NCBI RefSeq assembly: GCF_036226885.1
Contig: NZ_CP109027.1
Span: forward strand, 868,001-932,000
Reading direction: 5' to 3'
Length of the DNA: 64,000 nucleotides
Source of the DNA: Streptomyces sp. NBC_00663
GTDB lineage: Bacteria > Actinomycetota > Actinomycetes > Streptomycetales > Streptomycetaceae
The notes under the pieces were generated by a model. The model saw nothing but the letters and a program-made list of their open reading frames with translations, ran no database searches and was not told the DNA's origin. Below are positions 24,593 to 31,656 of this stretch, piece by piece (the stretch's first letter is position 1; every line of letters begins with the position of its first letter). Made by a program: the position numbers and the translations under genes.

Positions 24593-24719
24593 TTCCTCCG
24601 CACGGGACCGCGCCACTCCCCCGCCCTGGGCACGCGGGCGGCCCCGCCGAGCCCCCCGACCACCGCATCTGATGTGATGCCCCCGTCGGGCACGGAACCT
24701 CCTCACACGCGGGACGATC

Positions 24720-25466
24720 ATGCGGGCTGAAGTGCAGCAAGTCGCCGACGGCACCTATCTGGTGCACGGCTCCAACACCAACTGGGTGATCCTCACCGAG
24801 GGGGACGCCGTGACGCTCGTCGACACCGGTTACCCCGGGGACCGCGAGCAGCTCCTCGACTCCCTCTCCCAGGTGGCCGGTTCACCGGAGGCGGTGACGG
24901 CGGTGCTGATCACGCACGCCCACAACGACCACCTGGGCTCCGCCGAGCATCTGCGCGCCGCGTACGGCACCCCGGTCCTGCTGCACGAGGCCGAAGTACC
25001 GCACGCCCGGCGGGAGTTCCTGCACCAGGTCACCGTCGGCGACGTGGTGCGCAACGGCTGGCGGCCGGGCGTCGTGCCGTGGGCGCTGCACGCGATCCGC
25101 TCCGGCGGCAAGGCGCACGTCCCGGTGACCGCGCCCGAGGCGTTCCCGAAGCCGGGCCCGCTCGACCTGCCCGGCCGGCCCGTCCCCGTGCACACACCGG
25201 GCCACACCGACGGCCATGTCGCCTTCCACCTCCCGGGGACCGGCGTGCTGATCTCCGGGGACGCCCTGGTGAGCGGCCACCCCACCTCGCGGATCGAGGG
25301 CCCGCAACTGCTGCCGGACATGTTCCATCACGAGCGCGCCCGTGCCGTCGCCTCGCTGGACGTCCTCGCGGAACTCGACGGCGACCTCATGCTCCCCGGC
25401 CACGGTCCGGCCCACCGCGGTCCACTCCGTGAAGCGGCACTTCAGGCCAAGGAGCGCGCGCTCTAA
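24720..25466 (+). CDS. MBL-fold metallo-hydrolase
   Basis: 248 aa. The metal-binding motif ITHAHNDHLG, the later HTPGHTDGHVAFH and the GDALVSGHPTS aspartate show a glyoxalase II/beta-lactamase-fold hydrolase with a two-metal site. Its substrate is not apparent; family members include thioesterases, lactonases and persulfide dioxygenases. The ATG directly follows a GGGACGATC stretch. Confidence 0.85.
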   Translation: MRAEVQQVADGTYLVHGSNTNWVILTEGDAVTLVDTGYPGDREQLLDSLSQVAGSPEAVTAVLITHAHNDHLGSAEHLRAAYGTPVLLHEAEVPHARREFLHQVTVGDVVRNGWRPGVVPWALHAIRSGGKAHVPVTAPEAFPKPGPLDLPGRPVPVHTPGHTDGHVAFHLPGTGVLISGDALVSGHPTSRIEGPQLLPDMFHHERARAVASLDVLAELDGDLMLPGHGPAHRGPLREAALQAKERAL

Positions 25467-25507
25467 GGTGAGGTGACGATCACCCGCGAGACGAGGACGA
25501 ACGGCCC

Positions 25508-26752
25508 ATGGCACTCCAGATCAGCGCGACGAACCCGGAGCACCCCGCGCTCCTGCTGGAACTGCCGTGGGACGTACCCCTGGAGGAGTGGCCGGAGGAG
25601 GTCCTGGTCCCGCTGCCGCGCGGCATATCCCGGCACGTCGTGCGCTACGCCCGGGCCGGTGACGAGGTAATCGCCGTCAAGGAACTCGCCGAGCGGCCCG
25701 CCCTCAACGAGTACGACATGCTCCGCGACCTCGACCGCCTCGCCATCCCCTCCGTGGACCCGCTGGCCGTGGTCACCGGACGTACCGGCCAGGACGGCAA
25801 CCCGCTGGAGTCCGTCCTGGTCACCCGGCATCTGGGCGGCTCGATGCCGTACCGGTCGATGTTCGAGACGACGATGCGGCCGGCGACCATGCACCGCCTC
25901 ATGGACGCGCTCGCCGTCCTGCTGGTCCGGCTGCACCTGGCCGGGTTCGCGTGGGGCGACTGCTCGCTGTCCAACACCCTGTTCCGCCGGGACGCGGGTG
26001 CCTACGCCGCCTATCTCGTCGACGCCGAGACCGGCGAACTGCAACCCCGCCTGAGCGACGGCCAGCGCGAGTACGACCTCGATCTGGCCCGCGTGAACAT
26101 CAGCGGCGAGCTCCTCGACCTGGAGGCGTCGGGGGCGCTGCACCCCTCCGTCGACCCGATCGAGTTCGGCATGGAGATCTGCAACCGCTACCGAAGCCTG
26201 TGGGAGGAGCTGACCCGCACCTCGGTCTATCCGGCGGGCAAGTACCACTACATCGAGCGCCGCATCCGCCGTCTCAACGACCTCGGTTTCGACGTGGCCG
26301 AGATGCAGATCGAGCACGCCAACAACGGCGACACGGTCACCTTCGTGCCCAAGGTCGTCGACGCGGGCCACCACCAGCGCCAGCTGCTGCGGCTGACGGG
26401 CCTGGACACCGAGGAGAACCAGGCCCGGCGGCTGCTGAACGACCTGGAGAGCTGGATGGCCACCCAGGACGACTACGCCCCGGGCGACCCGCTCGGCGCC
26501 CGCCCCGAGGTCCTCGCGCACCGCTGGGTGCGGGACGTGTTCCGGCCGACCGTGCGCGCCGTACCGCTGGAACTGCGCGGCTCGATGGACCCGGCCGAGA
26601 TCTACCACGAGCTGCTGGAACACCGCTGGTACATGTCCGAGCGGGCCCAGCACGACATCGGCCTGGACACGGCGGTCACCGACTACATCGAGAACATCCT
26701 CCCCAAGGCCCGCGAGACGTTGCAGCCCACCGAGCCGGTGGCAAAGGACTGA
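25508..26752 (+). CDS. DUF4032 protein with kinase-like N-terminal half
   Basis: 414 aa. The N-terminal 180 residues resemble lipopolysaccharide-kinase/WaaP-like folds (VRYARAGDEVIAVKELAE with a lysine in the ATP site; LHLAGFAWGDCSLSNTLF as a catalytic loop, D then N five residues on; YLVDAETGEL at the DFG-like place). The C-terminal part is DUF4032. The kinase motifs look largely intact, so phosphotransfer to an unknown substrate is plausible. Nothing in the neighbourhood indicates the pathway. Confidence 0.82.
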   Translation: MALQISATNPEHPALLLELPWDVPLEEWPEEVLVPLPRGISRHVVRYARAGDEVIAVKELAERPALNEYDMLRDLDRLAIPSVDPLAVVTGRTGQDGNPLESVLVTRHLGGSMPYRSMFETTMRPATMHRLMDALAVLLVRLHLAGFAWGDCSLSNTLFRRDAGAYAAYLVDAETGELQPRLSDGQREYDLDLARVNISGELLDLEASGALHPSVDPIEFGMEICNRYRSLWEELTRTSVYPAGKYHYIERRIRRLNDLGFDVAEMQIEHANNGDTVTFVPKVVDAGHHQRQLLRLTGLDTEENQARRLLNDLESWMATQDDYAPGDPLGARPEVLAHRWVRDVFRPTVRAVPLELRGSMDPAEIYHELLEHRWYMSERAQHDIGLDTAVTDYIENILPKARETLQPTEPVAKD

Positions 26753-26753
26753 C

Positions 26754-27632
26754 TCAGACGGGCGGGATCACGGCCACCGGGCAGCCCGCGTGGTGCAGCA
26801 CGCCGTGCGCCACGGATCCGATGCGGGCGCCGACCGCCGTACGACGGGCCCGCCGGCCGACGACCATCAGCTGGGCCCGCGCGGCCACCGACAGCAGCAC
26901 CTGCCCGGCGCTGCCCATCTCGACGTGCTCGACGACGGGGACGTCCGGGAAGCGCTCCCGCCAGGGCTTCAGGGCCGACTCCAGCGCCTGCTTCTCGCGC
27001 GGTTCGAGTCCGCCCGCCTCGTCGAGGAGCGCCAGCGAGCCGGGGCTGTAGGCGAACACCGGAGGCAGCGTCCAGGCCCGTACCGCCCGTACCGTCGCCC
27101 CGCGCGCGGCGGCCGTCTCGAAGGCGAACCCGAGCGCGGCGGCGCTGTCCTCGGGGTCCTCGCCCTGCTGGCCGACGACGATCTCCCGCCCGGCGGCCTC
27201 GGCGGTGGGTTCGTCCCCGGCGCGGACCAGCACGACGGGCCGTACCGCCTCCGCGATCACCTGCTGGCCGACCGAGCCGAGCAGGAACCCGACGACCGGG
27301 CCGTGCCCGCGCGAGCCCAGCACCAGCATCTCCGCGCCCGCCGAGGCCTCCACCAGCGCCTCGACGGTGCCGCCCTCCAGGACGTCGGTGGTCACGGCGA
27401 GCCCCTGGTGCCGGGCGGTGACCGCCCGGGCGGCCTCGGCGACCGCGTCCCGTACCCATCCGGCCTGGGTCTCGGGGTCGGTGAGCACGTCGAGCGCCAT
27501 GTCCGCCTGGAACCGCCAGGCCTGCACCACCCGCAGCGCCGACCCCCGGCGGACCGCCTCCCGCGCCGCCCAGTCCAGGGCGGCGAGGCTCTCCTCGGTT
27601 CCGTCGAAACCCACGGTGATCGGGCGCGTCAT
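26754..27632 (-). CDS. tandem universal stress protein (two UspA domains)
   Basis: 292 aa with two Usp domains (about residues 1-145 and 150-292). Each ends in the nucleotide-binding signature: VLGSRGHGPVVGFLLGS in the first and VVGRRARRTAVGARIGS in the second. The first domain has a good G2xG9GS ATP motif; the second is somewhat modified. These cytosolic proteins respond to hypoxia, stasis or stress in actinobacteria, often under DevR/DosR. The gene ends one base from the convergent DUF4032 gene. The ATG at 27632 follows GGGAGAC. Confidence 0.9.
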   Translation of the reverse strand: MTRPITVGFDGTEESLAALDWAAREAVRRGSALRVVQAWRFQADMALDVLTDPETQAGWVRDAVAEAARAVTARHQGLAVTTDVLEGGTVEALVEASAGAEMLVLGSRGHGPVVGFLLGSVGQQVIAEAVRPVVLVRAGDEPTAEAAGREIVVGQQGEDPEDSAAALGFAFETAAARGATVRAVRAWTLPPVFAYSPGSLALLDEAGGLEPREKQALESALKPWRERFPDVPVVEHVEMGSAGQVLLSVAARAQLMVVGRRARRTAVGARIGSVAHGVLHHAGCPVAVIPPV

Positions 27633-27694
27633 ACGGCTGTCTCCCTCACGAAATTGATCAGGCACGTCTCCCCAGTCTTCACTACGCTGACGTC

Positions 27695-28054
27695 ATGAGC
27701 CTGGTGTGGGAACAAGTGATCGTGGACGCGGCCGATCCCGCCGCCCTGGGCCGCTGGTGGACCGAGGCGCTGGGCTGGGTCGTCGTCAACGACGACGCCG
27801 AGGAGTACGAGATCCGCCCCGAGAAGGACCGCGTTCCGGGCCTGCTCTTCGCCCCGGTCCCCGAGGGCAAGACGATCAAGAACCGCCTCCATCTCGACTT
27901 CCGCCCCGACGACCAGGCGACCGAGGTGGCCCGCCTCCTCGCACTCGGCGCCCGGCACGCCGATCCCAGGTACGGCGGGTTCTCCTGGGTGACGCTCCTG
28001 GACCCCGAGGGCAACGAGTTCTGCGTGCTCCGCGGCGGTACGCCGCATACCTGA
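27695..28054 (+). CDS. VOC-family glyoxalase-like protein
   Basis: 119 aa with the two beta-alpha-beta-beta-beta modules of the vicinal-oxygen-chelate fold (WEQVIVDAADPAALGRWW; LHLDFRPDDQ; WVTLLDPEGNEFCVL). This 'glyoxalase-like domain' group is often annotated as a possible dioxygenase or bleomycin-resistance relative, but metal ligands are incomplete and the role is unknown. Confidence 0.82.
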   Translation: MSLVWEQVIVDAADPAALGRWWTEALGWVVVNDDAEEYEIRPEKDRVPGLLFAPVPEGKTIKNRLHLDFRPDDQATEVARLLALGARHADPRYGGFSWVTLLDPEGNEFCVLRGGTPHT

Positions 28055-28120
28055 GCGAAGCAGGACGTTCGAACATACGATGGGCGACAGCCACAGCCGA
28101 CAACCCGGGGTGGGAAACGC

Positions 28121-29797
28121 ATGGCACAGGCCGCCGAAACAGCGCGGACCGTCATCCTGACCGTGGACGACGACCCGGGGGTCTCCCGTGCCGTCGCCCG
28201 TGACCTTCGGCGGCGCTACGGCGAGTCGTACCGCATCGTGCGCGCGGAGTCCGGTGAGTCCGCGCTGGAGGCGCTGCGTGAGCTGAAGCTGCGCGGTGAT
28301 CTGGTGGCGGTGATCCTCGCCGACTACCGGATGCCGCAGATGAACGGCATCGAGTTCCTGGAGCAGGCCCTCGACGTGTACCCGGGGGCGCGGCGGGTGC
28401 TGCTGACGGCGTACGCGGACACGAGCGCGGCGATCGACGCGATCAACGTCGTCGATCTCGACCACTACCTGCTCAAGCCGTGGGACCCGCCGGAGGAGAA
28501 GCTCTACCCGGTCCTGGACGACCTGCTGGAGGCCTGGAAGTGCAGTGACTACCGGCCGGTGCCCAGCACCAAGGTGGTCGGGCACCGCTGGTCGGCCCGC
28601 TCGTCGGACGTGCGCGAGTTCCTGGCCCGCAACCAGGTGCCGTACCGCTGGTACTCGGCCGACGAGCCCGAGGGGCAGCGCCTGCTCGCGGCGGCCGGGC
28701 AGGACGGGCAGCGGCTGCCGCTGGTGATCACGCCGGACGGGACGCCCCTGGTGGCACCCGAGGCGCCCGAACTGGCCGCGCAGGTGGGCCTGGCGACCAC
28801 GCCCACCGCCGAGTTCTACGATCTGATCGTCATCGGCGGCGGTCCGGCCGGGCTCGGTTCGGCCGTGTACGGGGCGTCGGAAGGGCTGCGGACCGTGCTC
28901 GTGGAGCGGTCGGCGACCGGCGGACAGGCCGGGCAGAGCTCGCGCATCGAGAACTATCTGGGCTTCCCCGACGGTGTGTCCGGGGCGCAGCTCACCGACC
29001 GGGCCCGGCGCCAGGCCGGGAAGTTCGGCGCCGAGATCCTCACCGCACGCGATGTGACGGCACTGGAGATCAACGGAGCCGCCAAGGTCGTACGGTTCTC
29101 CGACGGCTCCGCGATCGCCGCGCACAGCGTGATCCTGGCGACCGGTGTGTCGTACCGGCAGCTTCAGGCGCCGGGCTGCACCGACCTGACCGGGTGCGGG
29201 GTGTACTACGGCTCGGCGCTGACCGAGGCGGCCTCCTGCCAGGGGCAGGACATCTACATCGTCGGCGGTGCCAACTCGGCCGGTCAGGCGGCGATGTACC
29301 TGTCGAAGGGCGCCAAGTCGGTGACCCTGCTGGTGCGCGGCCCGGACCTGGCCGCGTCGATGTCGCACTACCTGATCCAGCAGATCGGCGAGGCACCCAA
29401 CATCTCGGTACGGGCGCGCACGGTCGTCGAGGCCGCTCACGGCTCCGACCATCTGGAACAGCTCACGCTGCGCGATGTCGACACCGGGCACACCGAACTC
29501 GTCGACGCGCAGTGGATGTTCGTGTTCATCGGCGCGGCCCCGCTCACCGACTGGCTGGACGGCACGGTGCTGCGGGACGACCACGGGTTCATCCTCGCGG
29601 GGCCCGACCTCACCGCCGACGGACGGCCGCCGGCGGGCTGGGAGCTGGACCGGCCGCCGTACCACCTGGAGACCAACATCCCCGGCGTGTTCGTGGCGGG
29701 CGACGCGCGCGCCGAGTCCGCCAAGCGGGTCGCGTCCGCCGTCGGAGAGGGAGCCATGGCCGTGATGCTCGTCCACCGTTATCTGGAGCAGTCATGA
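28121..29797 (+). CDS. response regulator fused to a thioredoxin-reductase-like flavoprotein
   Basis: 558 aa in three parts. Residues 10-125 form a receiver domain with acidic residues 16-18, phospho-acceptor D68 (LADYRMP), T96 and K119 all present. Residues about 145-220 look like a thioredoxin/glutaredoxin-like fold without CxxC. Residues 228-558 form the two-Rossmann flavoprotein of thioredoxin reductase (VIGGGPAGLGSA; YIVGGANSAGQAAMYL; VFVAGDARAESAKRVASAVG). At the place of the CATC active site the sequence reads GCGVYYGSALTEA, so it cannot be a classical disulfide reductase. The stop overlaps the next start (ATGA), which ties it to the histidine kinase. It is soluble. It probably links cellular NADPH or redox state to phospho-signalling (inference). 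Confidence 0.88.
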   Translation: MAQAAETARTVILTVDDDPGVSRAVARDLRRRYGESYRIVRAESGESALEALRELKLRGDLVAVILADYRMPQMNGIEFLEQALDVYPGARRVLLTAYADTSAAIDAINVVDLDHYLLKPWDPPEEKLYPVLDDLLEAWKCSDYRPVPSTKVVGHRWSARSSDVREFLARNQVPYRWYSADEPEGQRLLAAAGQDGQRLPLVITPDGTPLVAPEAPELAAQVGLATTPTAEFYDLIVIGGGPAGLGSAVYGASEGLRTVLVERSATGGQAGQSSRIENYLGFPDGVSGAQLTDRARRQAGKFGAEILTARDVTALEINGAAKVVRFSDGSAIAAHSVILATGVSYRQLQAPGCTDLTGCGVYYGSALTEAASCQGQDIYIVGGANSAGQAAMYLSKGAKSVTLLVRGPDLAASMSHYLIQQIGEAPNISVRARTVVEAAHGSDHLEQLTLRDVDTGHTELVDAQWMFVFIGAAPLTDWLDGTVLRDDHGFILAGPDLTADGRPPAGWELDRPPYHLETNIPGVFVAGDARAESAKRVASAVGEGAMAVMLVHRYLEQS

Positions 29798-31251
29798 GCG
29801 GGCAGTTGATGCCGTGCAGCCCCGTGGAGATCGGGTCGCTGTTCCTGTTCGAGAAGCTGTCCGCCGAGCAGTTGGGGCAGTTGTGCAGCGCGGGCCGGGT
29901 GGAGAGGTTCGAACCCGGTCCCGTCTACACCGAGGGCGAGCCCGCCACCTGCTTCTACGTGATGATCGAGGGTGCGGTGGTGCTCTCCCGCCGGGTCGGC
30001 GGGGACGACGTCGAGGTCACGCGCACCTCCCAGAGCGGGGTGTACGCGGGCTCGATGCAGGCGTATCTGGGCGACCGGGTGCCGCAGGTCTACAACAACT
30101 CCATGCGGGTGACCCAGCCCACCCGGTTCTTCGTGCTGCCGGGTGAGAAGTTCTCGGACTTCATGCAGGAGTGGTTCCCGATGGCGGTCCATCTGCTGGA
30201 GGGGCTCTTCTTCGGTTCGAAGAGCACCCAGCGCGCCATCGGTCAGCGCGAACGGCTGCTGGCGCTCGGCTCGTTGTCGGCGGGCCTCACCCACGAACTA
30301 AACAACCCGGCGGCCGCCGCCGTACGAGCCACCGCGACCCTGCGCGAGCGCGTGGGCAAGATGCGGCACAAGCTCGCCATCATCGCCCAGGGGAACTACG
30401 CCCCCGAGGTCATGGCGAACCTCATCGACATCCAGGACCGCACGGCCGAACGGGTCGCCAAGGCGCCGACGTTGAGCCCGCTGGAGGCCTCGGACCGGGA
30501 GGACGCGGTCACCGACTGGCTGGACGACCACGACATCCAGAACGGCTGGCGGCTGGCCCCCACCTTCGTGCAGGCCGGGCTCGACGTGGACTGGCTGAAT
30601 CAGGTCGCGGCGGCCGTGGACGAGGAGCTTCTGCCGAACGCGATCGGCTGGCTCAACTACACCGTCGAGACCGAGCTGTTGATGGACGAGATCAACGACT
30701 CCACCAACCGCATCTCGCATCTCGTCGATGCCGCCAAGCAGTACTCGCAGCTCGACCGGGCGCCCTTCCAGAACGCCGACGTCCACGAACTCCTCGACAG
30801 CACCCTGCTGATGCTCTCCGGCAAGATCGGGCGGCAGATCAAGGTCGTCAAGGAGTACGACCGCACACTCCCGAAGATCCCCGCGTACCCGGCGGAGCTC
30901 AACCAGGTGTGGACGAACCTCGTAGACAACGCGGTCGCCGCGATCAACGGGGCGGGCGGGGAAGGGACGTTGACCGTGCGGACCGCCCTGGAGCACGAGC
31001 GGCTGCTGGTGGAGTTCAGGGACACCGGGCCCGGAGTGCCGCCGGAGATCCGCGGCCGGATCTTCGACCCGTTCTTCACCACCAAGCCGGTCGGCGAGGG
31101 CACGGGGCTCGGGCTCGACATCTCGTGGCGGATCGTCGTGAACAAGCACCACGGCACGCTCCAGGTCGAGTCCGAGCCGGGTGACACCCGCTTCCAGGTG
31201 CTGCTGCCGCTCACCGCCGAGGAGACCGACACCATGGAGGAGTTGGCATGA
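29794..31251 (+). CDS. soluble histidine kinase with cyclic-nucleotide-binding domain
   Basis: 485 aa without membrane segments. Residues about 15-130 form a CRP-type cyclic-nucleotide-binding sensor (EGEPATCFYVMIEGAVVLSR). An H box at LSAGLTHELNNPAAAAV (His167) follows, then an unusually long helical region (about 190-330), then the GHKL ATPase with N box ELNQVWTNLVDNAV, G1 RDTGPGVP, F box DPFFTTK and G2 GTGLGLD. It should autophosphorylate and pass phosphate to a receiver, most simply the upstream fused D68. The start overlaps the previous stop and its own stop overlaps the next start, so the three proteins are made in step. The ligand is unknown. Confidence 0.88.
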   Translation: MSGQLMPCSPVEIGSLFLFEKLSAEQLGQLCSAGRVERFEPGPVYTEGEPATCFYVMIEGAVVLSRRVGGDDVEVTRTSQSGVYAGSMQAYLGDRVPQVYNNSMRVTQPTRFFVLPGEKFSDFMQEWFPMAVHLLEGLFFGSKSTQRAIGQRERLLALGSLSAGLTHELNNPAAAAVRATATLRERVGKMRHKLAIIAQGNYAPEVMANLIDIQDRTAERVAKAPTLSPLEASDREDAVTDWLDDHDIQNGWRLAPTFVQAGLDVDWLNQVAAAVDEELLPNAIGWLNYTVETELLMDEINDSTNRISHLVDAAKQYSQLDRAPFQNADVHELLDSTLLMLSGKIGRQIKVVKEYDRTLPKIPAYPAELNQVWTNLVDNAVAAINGAGGEGTLTVRTALEHERLLVEFRDTGPGVPPEIRGRIFDPFFTTKPVGEGTGLGLDISWRIVVNKHHGTLQVESEPGDTRFQVLLPLTAEETDTMEELA

Positions 31252-31601
31252 CCGACATCCAGGGCCTGGACCCCAGCGTGCCGCCGAGCGGGAGCGGGTG
31301 CGTGGACTGCGACGCCGTCGGCGGATGGTGGTTCCATCTGCGGCGGTGTGCGCAGTGCGGGCACGTGGGGTGCTGCGACTCCTCCCCCGCCAAGCACGCC
31401 ACGGCCCACTTCCAGGAGACCGGGCATCCGTTGGTGCAGAGCTACGAGCCCGGCGAGGACTGGTACTGGAACTTCCAGACCAAGGAGATGTTCGAGTCGG
31501 GGCCCGCGCTGACCCCGCCCGACAGCCACCCGGCGGACCAGCCGGCGCCGGGGCCCGCGGGACGGGTGCCCGCGGACTGGGCGAGGACGCTGCGCGGCTG
31601 A
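31248..31601 (+). CDS. UBP-type zinc-finger protein
   Basis: 117 aa. Cysteines 18, 21, 34, 37, 42 and histidines 50, 54, 60 match the zf-UBP zinc-binding pattern (CVDC ... CAQC..VGCCD ... KHATAHFQETGH). In eukaryotes this domain binds the ubiquitin C-terminus; bacterial versions are of unknown function. After the finger a WYWNFQTKEMFE segment and a Pro-rich tail follow. The ATGA overlap with the kinase stop shows it belongs to the same operon, where it could be an adaptor or metal-redox switch (inference). Confidence 0.88.
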   Translation: MTDIQGLDPSVPPSGSGCVDCDAVGGWWFHLRRCAQCGHVGCCDSSPAKHATAHFQETGHPLVQSYEPGEDWYWNFQTKEMFESGPALTPPDSHPADQPAPGPAGRVPADWARTLRG

Positions 31602-31656
31602 GCGCCGCAAGCTCCCCCCGCGCCCGAACGGGTCGGCACAGTGACAGGATGGATGC

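Noticed and set aside
28067..28074. GTTCGAAC before the receiver-flavoprotein gene as a LexA box
   Set aside because: The Streptomyces SOS box is GAAC-n4-GTTC; here the half-sites are in the opposite order with no spacer.
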